From Planococcus citri (taxonomy: Eukaryota; Arthropoda; Insecta; Hemiptera; Pseudococcidae), in NCBI RefSeq assembly GCF_950023065.1, contig NC_088679.1, forward strand, positions 63,674,001 to 63,738,000: a DNA stretch of 64,000 nt, written 5' to 3'. The position numbers and the translations under genes are program-made. Under the pieces are notes generated by a model, which saw only the letters and a program-made list of their open reading frames with translations, was not told where the DNA came from and did no database searches. Positions 1 through 9,860 of the stretch are shown here, piece by piece; position 1 is the stretch's first letter; every line of letters begins with the position of its first letter.

Positions 1-36
1 AGGCAAGCTTTTGAAAATTGTATAAGGAAACAATTA

Positions 37-652
37 CGTTACCTCAATGCCAAATCCGAGTATGTCCATCCAAAAAAAACATCGTCGTTTTGCGTCACTG
101 ATAAGGCTCTGGGAAGCCCTGAATTGAAAAATTTGCATCGGAGTACAGTTAAAATGCACCACGGAAGATGCACGAAGCTGACCGATGTTCAATCAGAACT
201 CAACGAACCCTACCGAGCATATCCGAGCCTTATCAGTGATGCGTAAAATCGTCCTTTTTTTGTATGGACATACTCGGATTTGGCATTAAGGTAACCAGGG
301 TGTCTCACAAAATTTCTCCGAAGAAATGCAGTACTTTTACAGTACCTTCTGCATTACCTCATTTTTTTTATCCAGCTTACACCGACCCCCCCCCCCGAAA
401 AAATATATTTTTTTGAACCGGTCAAGTGTTGCCATCTTTTGAGGTACAAAATGAACATTTTTTTTTTAATTTTCACCAATTAATTCATTTTGAGGTTTAT
501 AAAAAATTTTAAATCAATGATTCTGAGAAAAAAATACAGTACTTTTCAGGCAAAATGCAGTACTTTGCAGTACTTGCAGTACCGAGGATTTCAATGCAGT
601 ACTTTTACAGCACTTGCAGTACCTGCAGTACCTGTTAAACACCCTGGTAACG
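37..652. mobile_element. MITE-like inverted-repeat element (outer, interrupted)
   Basis: Two inverted arms of about 70 bp are visible, at 37-106 and 222-295. Both read CGTTACCT(C/T)AATGCC from the outer end and then a shared block containing CCAAATCCGAGTATGTCCAT. The right tip is displaced by a second element at 296-646 and resumes as GTAACG at 647-652. TA flanks both ends (35-36, 653-654), which suits a Tc1/mariner-type target duplication. There is no coding capacity. The ends are read by eye, so the boundaries are accurate to a few bases. Confidence 0.6.
296..646. mobile_element. Nested short inverted-end element with CAGGGTGT termini
   Basis: The segment starts CAGGGTGT and ends ACACCCTG. 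It is flanked by GTAAC on both sides (291-295, 647-651) and splits the right end of the outer MITE. CAGGG ends recall hAT-type elements, but hAT elements make 8-bp duplications and only 5 bp are visible here, so the superfamily is open. The interior holds many GCAGTAC/CAGTACC runs near both ends (about 329-347 and 535-632), possible subterminal protein-binding repeats. There is no ORF. Confidence 0.5.
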
Positions 653-1469
653 TATTTTAATTATGAACTTTTATTTGAATTTTTTAAAAAATGGGCTCGA
701 TGCTTCGTGATCTCCACGACAGCTCGCAGGAAAAAACACTTGGGCTCGGGCGTGTGCTCAAGTTCCCCATAATATACTACTCTAGTGTTATATTTACAGA
801 GAGTTTTCTAGCGAAATGCAAAATCGATTCGAAGTATAGAAAGTAATTAAATTTGAGAAATCCCCCCCACTCCATTTGAGTTGCCGTAACAGTTCTCGTA
901 TTTTTTAAAATGTGTCAGCAAATCAGAATTCCTACATATTGTCAATAATTGGACATCACCTACAGTTTCGTCACTTCGTTTCCATTATGGTTCGGATCAT
1001 CATTCAAATGGTTGAATTTTAATCAAGATTATGATTGTCATCTTTAATTAGCCAAGCATCATTAATATTTTAATGGTACTCTGGTAGTTATTTTTTTTAA
1101 AATTTAATATTCGTTATGTATGTAAAATGACACCTCGTACACGTTTCAATAATTATGGAGGGTAAGTTAAATTTTTTCAATTTTCGCGATCCCTCCCCCC
1201 CCCCTACTTCAAGATTTAGGTTATTTTTCTTAATAATTAATTTTCGTTTGTTCTGTTTTTTAGAGAATTTCGTTCACAACTTCAACACCCGTTCCACCTA
1301 AGACGCCTTGGGCACTCGGCACAGAAGTTAATTTTTGTGGGTTTTTTTAATACATTTTTTTTGACTAAATTTGTGTCGTGTTCTTTTTTTTTTAACATAC
1401 ACGAACGAAGAAGTTCAATCGTTTCTTAAGTGGAGCTACTCCAGTGTTTTAAAGCGATGGCACGTAGAA
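653..1469. other. Non-coding stretch with a small 5' cassette
   Basis: Apart from the GC-rich micro-repeat there is no ORF worth calling. At 1150-1300 a segment resembling a short first exon and intron (ATGGAGG followed by GTAAGTT, a C-rich run, then an AG before GAATTTCGTTC) is repeated in diverged form at about 3828-3965, and its downstream part again near 5900-5945. This suggests a duplicated 5' gene end upstream of several small genes. Confidence 0.35.
690..770 (+). repeat. GC-rich micro-repeat, copy 1
   Basis: First copy of an 80-90 bp GC-rich sequence seen at five places in this AT-rich window. The conserved blocks are CTTCGTGATCTCC, GACAGCTCGC, GGAAAAAACAC and GGGCTCGGGCGTGTGCT, ending in CCCCATA. 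This copy is the most diverged. The sequence can fold imperfectly (GCCCGA against TCGGGC, CGCGA against TCGCG in the better copies). Confidence 0.55.
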
Positions 1470-1800
1470 ATGGGTGGTTCGGCTGAGGAGAGGAGGGTTA
1501 AGATAGATGGAGCGCATAGAGGTCTACTGAGCTATAACTTGAGAGAATCTAGGCGCGCCAGCTACCTCCGTCGTTTACTCGCCAAACCAGATCAAGGCAA
1601 GGTATGGGATATCTCGTCGCGACACTCAGCATCTAACCATTTTCTAGGAAATGGAAAGTATACGAGGTTCGCTGACTGGAGGTAACTATCCAGAGGCGAT
1701 CGATCGTCTTTTGGAGAAATACGACAACGTAGAGGCGCTAAAAGACGAAAAACGAGTACAAAAAATTTCAAAAATCTTACAAAAAAATGCAGTAGTGGTA
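1470..1800 (+). CDS. Small two-exon gene of unknown function, 3' end cut by a repeat
   Basis: Exon A (1470-1601) begins at an ATG inside a longer open frame, and more 5' sequence may belong to it. It ends at a phase-0 donor AAG/GTATGG. A 46-nt intron (1602-1647) ends TTTCTAG, and exon B (1648 on) continues in frame. The joined protein is basic and Arg-rich in exon A (ESRRASYLRRLLAKPDQGK), then acidic and helical with GGNYPEAIDRLLEKYDNVEA. I do not recognise the family. The frame runs into GC-rich micro-repeat copy 2 near 1800, which probably replaced the true end. A second coding-looking frame lies just downstream (1885-2073), and the two may once have been one gene. Confidence 0.45.
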
Positions 1801-1884
1801 TATGGGCCCGAACACTTCGCGATCTCCGCGACAGCTCGCGGGAAAAAACACTGTGGCTCGGGCGTGTGCTATAGTGCCCCATAA
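1784..1884 (+). repeat. GC-rich micro-repeat, copy 2
   Basis: Best-preserved copy: TATATGGGCCCGAACACTTC, CGCGATCTCCGCGACAGCTC, GCGGGAAAAAACAC and GGCTCGGGCGTGTGCTATAG, ending GTGCCCCATA. The ends TATGGG and CCCATA are inverted, so the unit could be a minute hairpin element. It separates two coding-looking frames. The 22 bp on its left, with GCAGTAGTGGTATATGGG, are shared with the copy near 26.2 kb. Confidence 0.6.
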
Positions 1885-2073
1885 TGGGGGGCTGAAGAGG
1901 GTGATGCTGCGGAGAAAGCTGATGAGTACATCGCTCCTGACTGGCCACTGCACTGGCATGAGCCGGAAGGTGAAGCGAATGGTAACTATTCACATATCCG
2001 TCTTCATTGGAAGTCGCTGTATTGCTTTTCGGCGGCGGATTATTCGAAGCAGGAACAGAATTACTCGTACTAA
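1885..2073 (+). CDS. Met-less open frame downstream of the micro-repeat
   Basis: An open frame with no ATG starts after a TAA at 1882 and runs to TAA at 2071-2073. It reads as an acidic segment (AEEGDAAEKADEY) followed by APDWPLHWHEPEGE and an aromatic tail ending QEQNYSY. Composition and length look coding, and the frame begins exactly where the GC-rich micro-repeat ends. It is therefore likely the 3' part of the gene starting at 1470, or a separate last exon whose acceptor has been lost. Function unknown. Confidence 0.35.
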   Translation, partial: WGAEEGDAAEKADEYIAPDWPLHWHEPEGEANGNYSHIRLHWKSLYCFSAADYSKQEQNYSY

Positions 2074-2425
2074 CGGTAGTCGTATGTGATACGTTTCGTA
2101 ATTTTAAATTTTCAAATTTCACAACTTTTGACGATGTTCTACTTTAAATAAATTCACGTTCACGAACTTCGTCATATTTTATTGAAAACTCTAAAAAATT
2201 CATCAATAATTTTACTTTAACACGTTGCTTCTATTTTACCACAAAAACTAAAACTAATTCTATCAAAATCGAATAGATGGCGCTCTCGCCACATTTGTGC
2301 TCTTGGTAATTTTTTCATTTTTCAGTTGTATGTGTGTGCTATAAATATTATAATTTTTAAATTTTATGTAGCATGTATTGTATGTAGTATGTACCTTACC
2401 TACAATACTAATGTGTAACTAATAT

Positions 2426-2669
2426 TTGTTTCATTTTTTGCTGAGAAAAGGAAGGGGGCGCGTCCATTGCCCCCTATACCCCAACAGATACGATACCAAC
2501 TACAACGGGGTACTGCGCTCTCCATTGTATTGGAAATATGGTATAATGATCGCTCCTAACCAAAGGATATGTCAACGGCGCTCCATTAACACTGCACATA
2601 TTTGCTGCAGTAATATGCATATGGCGACGTTACATAAAGCAGACAAAAATGATACACCTACTAGTTTAG
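2426..2669 (+). CDS. Possible exon of a small unknown gene
   Basis: An 81-codon open frame with an ATG ends at a consensus donor (TTAG/GTAAGT). The 73-nt intron (2670-2742) ends in a pyrimidine tract and TTTTTCCAG. The peptide has Cys/His clusters (HICCSNMHM) and RVHCPLYPNRYD. Joined to the exon at 2743 in its own frame it stops after three codons, so either this frame or the splice choice is wrong. Weak call. Confidence 0.25.
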
Positions 2670-2749
2670 GTAAGTTTTTTTTTCGTTTTTTGATTTTTCT
2701 AATCTAGTAAAATTTTCATTTTATTCTTTTTCATTTTTCCAGGATACCC

Positions 2750-2884
2750 ATGAAATCGTTGGGTGTAAAAGAACGAAAAGTATTCGTTGTTCGTTTCGGG
2801 AAAGTCACAGAGACATGGATAAAAGCGAACGCTTATGACGAGATTATGAATCTCCATAAGGAATTGGACGAGAAAATTTCTTAA
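2750..2884 (+). CDS. 44-residue small ORF after a splice acceptor
   Basis: The ORF opens 8 nt after a strong acceptor (TTTTTCCAG at 2742) with ATG at 2750 and stops at 2882-2884. AATAAA follows at about 2891, so this is probably a terminal exon carrying the whole CDS. The peptide is charged and helical (KERKVFVVRFGKVTETW, then EIMNLHKELDEKIS). No family recognised. Confidence 0.35.
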   Translation: MKSLGVKERKVFVVRFGKVTETWIKANAYDEIMNLHKELDEKIS

Positions 2885-4116
2885 ATACTAAAATAAATCG
2901 ATCAATTTTCAAATCACTTATTCGATTATTCCTTTTATTATTACGTTTATTTTCTTCTTTAACCTTTATTTTCTTGTTGGGTTACAATTTTGTAAAGCAT
3001 CCACACCTCCCAAAGTGGTCAGCTACGATCAGTACCGCCCTAAACTGATAAATTATTTAAGTATTTTTAATAAATTTGCTATATTTAAATTTTTTCATCA
3101 ATTTTTTTGTTACCGAAGTAAATAAAATGCTACACAGTCAAAAAGTGCTTAAAATGTATTTTCAATGTTACACCATAGCCCTACCAAACTGCTACAAAAC
3201 CATCGATATCCTCGACATCTTCTGACTCAACTATTTCATACACAATAAAACCTGAAACATTTTGATTTTTATTACAATAGTTTTGCAAATCAAGTCAGAG
3301 AGGTGGGGTTTGCGGCAATGAAAAGCTCGCACTTTTTTCATTCGAGACGAGTGTTAAAAACGATATGTCATGAGGAAAAAATTTCGAGTATTTTCACAAA
3401 AATGAAAAAAGTTGTTCAATTTTGAACACATTTTTGAACTATTATGCTTCGTACAGCTCTTCTTGTTCATCTGACACAATTATCAGCCACATAGAAAAAT
3501 TCTACGTAAAATTTGCTATCCAGCCGCGCAAACCACAACACTCTACCTATCACGGTCGCCCGACGGCGTAACATTGAAAGTAAAAGACCAAATTAAAAAA
3601 AAAAAAATTTTCGACCGATCTCCGCAGTATATAGGGGCTTATGGCTACGCGAGCGCTTTGGCCATGAGCAGCCCCCCGTTCGACGGTACTCGTGGGAACG
3701 CCATGGAGAATTTTAATACTACTACGCAACAAAATTGCACCATACCATACATCTGTGTCATTCGAATCAAAATTTTTGTTCAAGTAAAAAAGGCATTAAA
3801 ATTGCGACAAAGTTGAAAAATTTGTAAGTAAGTTTAATTATTTCAATTTTCGTGATCCCCCCTGTTTGAAAATTTATTTATCATTTTTCATTGTTTCATT
3901 TTCTTCAAATTAATTTTCTTTTTTGTTTTAAGAATTTCATTTTCAACATCAACGTTTCATCATTTTCTGTTTTGCCTTGTTGTTATATTGTGACCTTTCG
4001 TTTCTCTTTTAAAGTCTCTTTATGGATGTTGGTCATTTATGACACACCTAACTGCGACAATTTATACCATAATTAAGCCCAAATTGTGCCTTTTCTTTGT
4101 TTCTTTTTATCTTAGA
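2885..4116. other. Non-coding stretch with a second copy of the 5' cassette
   Basis: I see no supported gene. The open frames near 3574-3816 lack splice or homology support. The segment at about 3828-3965 is a diverged copy of 1150-1300 (GTAAGT-like donor, C-rich run, GAATTTC(A/G)TT block) and lies just upstream of the gene at 4117, so it may hold that gene's non-coding first exon. CTTAG at 4111-4115 is the likely acceptor just before the start codon. Confidence 0.3.
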
Positions 4117-4377
4117 ATGGACCCGAATAATAATAACATCCCCGTGATTAATCTCGTCAATGTACCAGGGCACGGATGGATCTTAGCTCCTATCTTACCT
4201 ACGCGAATATATTTCACAAACGAAACACGTCCGACATTTTTACAATGCCGACAATTAAAGGCATACACATTGCAAGGTGGAATTGCGACACCAAGATGGT
4301 ACTGGCCATGGGAGATAGTCTCCCTGGCACAACTCTTGCAATTCGACACCCATAACTTGCCGAACTTATATGACTAA
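4117..4377 (+). CDS. TNETRPT/WPWE small protein, copy 1 (complete, 86 aa)
   Basis: The start codon lies 2 nt after an acceptor-like CTTAG, and the stop TAA is 4375-4377. The protein begins MDPNNNNIPVINLVN, followed by PGHGWILAPILP, YFTNETRPTFLQCRQL, GGIATPRWYWPWE and a Leu-rich end. Related frames occur at 6913, 19859 and 59347, and the motif blocks line up between them, which supports coding. There is no signal peptide or membrane segment, and the family is unknown to me. A fold-back element is inserted exactly at the stop codon, whose TAA is also the target duplication, so the protein is not interrupted. Confidence 0.55.
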   Translation: MDPNNNNIPVINLVNVPGHGWILAPILPTRIYFTNETRPTFLQCRQLKAYTLQGGIATPRWYWPWEIVSLAQLLQFDTHNLPNLYD

Positions 4378-5095
4378 CACTAGGCAACGGCATGCTTGTG
4401 TTCGGGTTGAAAATGGGCTTAATCGATAGTTTAGACCCTGAAACAAAAAACAGAGTGGGATTTTTCAATTTGAATTGTTTTTGTGGTCAGGAGAGATGAT
4501 CAAAGTTTCAAAAATGGCCGTTTTTTCCCTATTTCACGAGTTTCTGGCGACACCAGTATTGTTTTTCGAAAAAAACCAAGGTCATATTCGGATTCTACGC
4601 ACTTTTTTAAGTAAACATCTTTCCCGGATTTTTGATTTTCGAACATTCAAGCTCATTACGGAAGATTTTCGTTTGTAACACGAGATTTTTACTGCACGAG
4701 AGCCTCGCCCGCGCGAACACGGTTCCGCGCCACGATTACATCGTGGAGTAACGCCAGCGTCGCGCGCTCCGAGTTTTAAAATATGTTACAAACAAAAATC
4801 GTCCGTATGCGCTTGAAACTTCGAAAATCGAAAATCCGGGAAAGATGTTTAATTAAAAAAGTGCGTAGAATCCGAATATGACCTTGGTTTTTTTCGAAAA
4901 ACAATACTGGTGTCGCCAGAAACTCGTGAAATAGGGCAAAAACGGCCATTTTTGAAACTTTGATCATCTCTCCTGACCACAAAAACAATTCAAATTGAAA
5001 AATCCCACTCTGTTTTTTGTTTTAGGGTCTAAACTATCGATTAAGCCCATTTTCAACCCGAACACACGAAAAAAGTCAAAAATTGTTGCCTAGTG
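4378..5095. mobile_element. Fold-back MITE with TAA target duplication
   Basis: Arms of about 300 bp (4378 to about 4680, and about 4785 to 5095) are near-perfect inverted copies. The termini are CACTAGGCAAC and GTTGCCTAGTG, flanked by TAA at 4375-4377 and 5096-5098. A 3-bp TAA duplication with short inverted ends is typical of PIF/Harbinger-type MITEs. The spacer (4685-4785) is GC-rich, with its own inverted pieces around CACGATTACATCGTG. Frames in both arms are mirror images and not genes. Confidence 0.8.
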
Positions 5096-6430
5096 TAATC
5101 TATATGTGTACCTCTATCCTAGTCTTAATTAGGGAAAACCCAATTTTGGCATATTATTCTGGATTCGCGGTTCTAAAAATTCAAAATTTACTACCTAAAT
5201 TCCCACCTGACCTCAATCTCCGGATCGAGTGTGTAAATATATTAATCTCATTTTTTCTTTCTTTAAAATCTTATTTTATTAACGTAAATTTCATAAAAAT
5301 TGCTCAATCGCCGTAGTGTGCGAACCCTTTGGCTAAAATTATACCCATTTTTTCGACACACGACCCAAAATTTATCTTCACAATGTGTAGGTCTTCCCTT
5401 AAGGATACCTATTCTGGTTATACCTTCCTCTTAATTCTTTTTATTTTTCCTTTTTGTTGTAAAATAACCGCAAAGACAGGTATCTAAATTTCAGTTCTCA
5501 ACGTGACAAAAGAAAAATACCCATTTTCCACCTCCCAATTTCTATCTTGCGAAAATGGGTTACCACACGTTGATATAGGGAAAGACTAGGATAGATTTTA
5601 TAAACGAAACCAACGATTAAAAAGCGTCGTTGGAGAAGCGAATATCTCGCATGTACACGCTTTTCATATTTGTAATTTTCATAATCGGTAATTCCTTTTA
5701 TTATCTTAGTTCTTATTGGTTATTCAATTACCTTTTTTTTGATGTTTTTTTTTTTTTTTTTTGTTTTGTTTATTCAACATATCGATATTCGCATTTTTAC
5801 GACATAATTATCTACCTCATTAAATCTAAGTGATAATTAGACTGAATAATAACGAGTTTCCTTCCTGATATGTTAAACTCACACCTTGTGTCATTTATTT
5901 CCACATTTTCATTTTCAACATCAACGTCCCTTCCGCCCAAGACACTTGAACGCTTCGCGATCTCCGCGACAGCGCGCGGGAAAAAACACGGGCTCGGGCG
6001 TGTGTGCTCAAGTGCACCCATTGTACTCGATGAAGAAATGGACATGCAGATTGAGAAGCCAGTTGCCGAAGAGTATACCTTACAGACAATAAATCACTGA
6101 TGGTAATTCTGGAAGAACAATTTTCAATGGTACACCTAAAGTAATATAAGTATACCTAACCTACCCTTGGTAAGGAGCTACCCGTTTTTTCACGTACATT
6201 TGTTATATTTAAATTTTTTATGATTCGTTTGTTAATTTTTTTGTTTTTTTATTTCAAGATACCAATGTATGTAATTCCAATAGGACGGGTTCGAAGCAAA
6301 CCAAATTCCAAAATAGGTACATAATAAATTCAATGGTGGACGGTTGGCTTCGAATCTTCACGTTTTTTCCCCCATTGGAATAGCGGTGTCCAAAATGTGT
6401 GTGTTTTTTTTTAATCACAGAAAATTGCAA
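5096..6430 (+). other. Mostly non-coding; 3' flank shared with the 19.9-kb copy
   Basis: The sequence GTGTACCTCTATCCTAGTC and about 90 bp after it (5103-5205) match 20015-20105 downstream of the third TNETRPT copy, so these are shared 3' flanks of a duplicated gene. At 5651 an ATG opens a hydrophobic stretch (MYTLFIFVIFII) ending at a GTAATT donor-like site. It recalls the membrane first exons at 11.3 and 11.6 kb but is weak. Micro-repeat copy 3 lies at 5944-6022. Nothing else is callable. Confidence 0.35.
5944..6022 (+). repeat. GC-rich micro-repeat, copy 3
   Basis: Contains CGCTTCGCGATCTCCGCGAC, GCGCGCGGGAAAAAACACGG and CTCGGGCGTGTGTGCTC, ending GCACCCATT. It directly follows a segment (5905-5945) related to the 5' cassette at 1265-1305. 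Confidence 0.55.
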
Positions 6431-6435
6431 ACCAA

Positions 6436-6669
6436 ATGGGAACATTGAACGCGTCCGCAGTTGTGAGAAAAGCACAGCGGTGTGTGAACACACTGAGATG
6501 GGATTTTCGTTCATTGAATGGAGGCCGTGCTGTAAGACAAGAAGCAGAGTCCTTCATGATAAATACTACTACGCTTAGAAAACTAAGGCTTTGTAGTTGT
6601 CTTGCATCATTGGGTTTCATTTTCCTTATCATAATTGCCAATCTCAGAAGCTTGGCGGAAAATGACTGA
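6436..6669 (+). CDS. Unassigned ORF with one hydrophobic segment
   Basis: A 77-codon ATG-started frame follows an AG acceptor-like site (ATCACAG at about 6415-6421). A hydrophobic stretch near residues 53-69 (CLASLGFIFLIIIANL) could be one membrane span. The last codons overlap the start of the SprT-like frame downstream in another frame, so only one of the two need be real. No family recognised. Confidence 0.25.
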   Translation: MGTLNASAVVRKAQRCVNTLRWDFRSLNGGRAVRQEAESFMINTTTLRKLRLCSCLASLGFIFLIIIANLRSLAEND

Positions 6670-6912
6670 CAGAGACCACAGTTTTTGGAAAGAGCTCGGT
6701 CTGAAATCCCATACATCACCGAGTCGTCTACAAGACCGAATCACAATCGCCCATGAAATGGCGCACGCCGCGACCTACTACCTTGCTGGAAATCCGGATA
6801 GAGAGCACCAACAATTCTATAAAAGATATATGATTTTCTTAAATAAACGGTACCCCAATCTTCAGGTTGGGGTGACCGGGACAGAGGAGGGTACCGGCGT
6901 CGTTTGCAAGAA
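6662..6912 (+). pseudogene. SprT-like zinc metalloprotease fragment (GCNA/ACRC type)
   Basis: The open frame reads DRITIAHEMAHAATYYLAG, then NPDREHQQFYKRYMIFLNKR and later VVCKKCKG. HEMAH gives the HExxH zinc ligands and catalytic Glu; the His of REHQQFY sits where SprT-family proteins place the third ligand; CKKC resembles the start of the zinc-ribbon that follows in GCNA-like proteins. SprT-family proteases cut DNA-protein crosslinks. Only about 80 residues are present, with no N-terminal region, and the zinc-ribbon breaks after the first Cys pair. The downstream part continues as another small protein in a different frame. Fragment or fused remnant rather than a working enzyme. Confidence 0.55.
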
Positions 6913-7074
6913 ATGCAAAGGGGCAATGGACAGTACACTATCTTGTCCTTTGCACCTGCCAAAGTGTCCTTTACGTCAATTACCCGTCCCACATACTTGA
7001 GATGGAAACAACTGCTAGTATTCGTGAACTTCCACGGTATCGCCTGCCCCCAGTGGCTTTGGCCCTGGGAATAA
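6913..7074 (+). CDS. TNETRPT/WPWE small protein, copy 2 (53 aa)
   Basis: ATG at 6913, stop at 7072-7074. It aligns block by block with the protein at 4117: GQYTILSFAPAKVSFT, ITRPTYLRWKQL, HGIACPQWLWPWE, against GHGWILAPILP, NETRPTFLQCRQL, GGIATPRWYWPWE. The match is in this frame and not in the overlapping frames (SprT-like upstream, 171-codon frame downstream), so it is likely the ancestral coding frame. It lacks the N-terminal MDPNNNN section and ends straight after WPWE. Function unknown. Confidence 0.45.
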   Translation: MQRGNGQYTILSFAPAKVSFTSITRPTYLRWKQLLVFVNFHGIACPQWLWPWE

Positions 7075-7517
7075 CTCCGGTGTTGAATTCAACAAGAGCA
7101 GAGGCTGTAGATTTGGCTGCCTTTCATTTCTTGCTGGAAGCCAGTATCGGCGAAGTGAAAGAAAATATTGAAGTTTTTCGAGAAATTAGAGTAATGGACA
7201 TTTTACGCAGAATAGCCTCCAGCCCTTCTATTGCTTCAAAATTCGCAGCACAAACGTTGAGATTGTTTGGTGAAAAAATACCCGCAAAGCTGATCAAGCA
7301 AGTACCTCTGTCGTCTGCCGAGGAAGTGCAGCAATGGGTATCGCATGCGAGTAAATACAACAATCACTTTGAAATAATTTTACAGATTTTCATGTTCCTA
7401 CCTGTAAAACACTCATTATACGAGCAATATGATTTGACTAGTCCGCGACGCGACAGACTGACACCGATATTGTCAAACAGTCGAAGCACTGTTGTCAGAA
7501 GTTTTCGAGTAGTATAG
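7002..7517 (+). CDS. Unassigned 171-codon ORF
   Basis: This is one of the longer open frames here. It starts METTASIRELPRYRLPP and is Ala/Leu/Ile-rich with predicted helices (VKENIEVFREIRVMDILRR, FAAQTLRLFGEK). The first 24 codons overlap the copy-2 TNETRPT frame, so the true start is probably later, or an exon begins near 7075. I see no family motif, signal peptide or clear membrane span. The helical middle, about residues 40-125, is the most protein-like part. Confidence 0.4.
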   Translation: METTASIRELPRYRLPPVALALGITPVLNSTRAEAVDLAAFHFLLEASIGEVKENIEVFREIRVMDILRRIASSPSIASKFAAQTLRLFGEKIPAKLIKQVPLSSAEEVQQWVSHASKYNNHFEIILQIFMFLPVKHSLYEQYDLTSPRRDRLTPILSNSRSTVVRSFRVV

Positions 7518-9087
7518 AATTTTTGGTTTGTAGGCTTTAGGTAGGGGTGCCAATTGGGCAGTCATTTCAATTATCTGCGAACAAACTAAGGAGCAGAAAA
7601 TTGGACGAATGAGACTTTCAAGGGGTCCTCTTTCTCTATTTTAAAGTTCTATTTCAATCAAGAATTCCAGACTTGAGGAATTCTCCAGAAAGATCCAAAT
7701 CAGCCACAGATGACTGAAATCAGATGCCCTGTGTAGTGAGTTTGAGAATTTTCGGTACATTTTTCCCGAATTGGATTTGATTTTTCCAAACTCCCATCAT
7801 ATTGTATGTAAGACAACTTGAGATAGTGCGAAAATGGAAATTTCGCTCAGCGATGGTCGGAGGGTTGAAAAGTAGCCCCAATATATCTCAGCCCTCAAAT
7901 CCAAAATTTGGACCCTTGAGGGACAGAATTTTCACTCCGTTAACATACACTGTCACGATAACCCCCTCAACAGATTGCGCTACTTTTAGCAATATTGCAA
8001 ATTTTCAATTTTTTTTGATCAAAAATAATAATTTTTTTTTCTTGTTTAACTAAAAAATTAAATCAATTTTTTTTTTAAATTAATAATTTTACGTTTTTTT
8101 TTTCAATTAAATTTTTAGATATTTAAAAAATTTTAATTTATTTTTATAAAAACTAAATTCAAATAATTTATTTAATATAATTTAATTACAGTAATACCCA
8201 CTACAGAAACGCGTAATACATATCTCAAAGGGGTAAAAGAGCAGAGAACTCGTATTTTGGTTTGGAAACAAACCTTGTCTAGCGATTTCATCCTTTATCG
8301 AAAAAATTGTTGAATAATTAAAAATTTCCTGCCAAGGCAACCACCTGTAATCGCATTGCAGTACAAAAAATTGCGTAAGCTGAATTTCAGCTTTTTTCAT
8401 CTGTTGTCAAGGGATTAGGGAATTTTTCAAGTTTTCAAATAGAAAATCGCTGGACAGAAACACATCCCGATTTCAGAAAAATGGTGTATATACAGGCAAG
8501 TGGGCATTTACAAATGTCAAATTACCAATCCCGAGCATACCTACCGGGTAAAGTTTGTTTGAACATATTTTACGATATTTAGGCTACAAAACAAATTTAA
8601 AGTTGACCCTGCATGTTCAAATCAAAGTCAAGCGTGAATTTTGGCTTTCCAACTTTATTTGACTGAACTGTGTGGCAATTCAGTAAAAAAATTCCCAATT
8701 TCAAAGTTGAAGCTGCCCACTCCTTCTCTTTCAACTTTTTTCCAGTAATTATTTTTGAAACTTTTGAACCTAAAAATAATAGAAGTTCGCATGTGTGAAA
8801 AAACGTACTAATACGCTCTGAAAATTGTCGTATGACAAAGAAAGGACACAATTCCAAAAGTTACACCTTAGCAATGAACTGATTTTTTGTCATTTAGGAT
8901 ACGTACTTTTTTTCAAGATTTTGGATTCAAAACTATCACCATGTACTCGTGCTTCGAAAATTGCATCCAAAGTAGTACATGAAAATTAAGTATATTACGA
9001 GAGCAACAAATAATTTCCCAATTTAAAGCAGCGCTTTCAAATATTTCAAAATTTTACAGATGATTTTTTTTTTCAAAATTTAGTTTT
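7518..9087. other. AT-rich non-coding stretch
   Basis: Long homopolymer and AT runs (8010-8190) and no frame with domain or splice support on either strand. The frames at 8182-8400 and 8597-8857 on the minus strand look like chance ORFs. Confidence 0.4.
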
Positions 9088-9860
9088 TTGTCTGTCCAGA
9101 CTGTGAAAAGCTATTTCCAAAAATTGAAGTCCCCTAATCAATTTTTCAAATCTTTTTTATACCTACGTATGTTTGTCAGTTTTTCTTACACCCCAAAACA
9201 TGCCAGGCAGAGCAACGTTCAGAAAAGGCTTAATGATATGGATAGATCGAAGTACAATATGAACCAACTGTTTTCAATTTCTGAAGACGTAATCACCCTG
9301 AAAGATTATGTGCTGTGTGCTAGCAAGTTGTATTATGGCTTAACAACTGAAAAACTGAGAAGTTTTTTAGGCTAAGTGTTAGCAATTAGCAATAACGAGA
9401 CGAGATCGACTGATCGATAGAGCACAAATTACACATCTGAAAATCTTTCCTTAAACCTAGAATCCTGCATCCTTCGAGACTTCGAGTAAAATATGTTTAA
9501 ATATAAAAAATGCGCGTAATTGATATGTATCAGTTTTCTATGTTGCTGAAAAGAAACGTTACACAGAAGTGGTATGATAGAAAAATTGCTTCAGTGGCTT
9601 GGTACAAAGGCTTTAAGCACAGGCATGGCGATCTAGCGTTACATAAGCCTGAAAACATGTACCAGCTTGGCGAGGATTAAAGCATTGAATCGCGACCTTT
9701 TTTGACAACTATCGTCATCTCAGACTGAAGTTCAAGTTTTCCGATAACAGAATTTATAATTTTGATGAATCCGGGATCAGTAGTCAGGCCTAGAGCCAAC
9801 ATCATATTTGTGGGTATAATGTGTTTTGAAGTGGTTAAATGAGCAGCACACCTGTCCAAT
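9088..9860 (+). pseudogene. Decayed Tigger/pogo-like transposase
   Basis: Pieces of a DDE transposase with CENP-B-type DNA-binding region survive in several frames. First a helix-turn-helix part with ITLKDYVLCASKLYYGLTTE (about 9292-9350). Then WYKGFKHRHGDLALHKPEN (about 9580-9655), the usual linker of Tigger proteins. Then a frame with KFKFSDNRIYNFDESG near 9725-9777, where DES holds the first catalytic Asp. Stops and frameshifts separate the parts, and nothing matching the second and third catalytic residues is visible. It is older than, and distinct from, the element at 51.3 kb. Confidence 0.6.

Noticed and set aside
4475..4988. Paired ORFs starting MFLWSGEMIKVSKMAVF
   Set aside because: Each lies in one arm of the palindromic MITE at 4378-5095.
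7802..8053. 83-codon ORF
   Set aside because: Ends in homopolymer-encoded Phe/Asn runs; no support.
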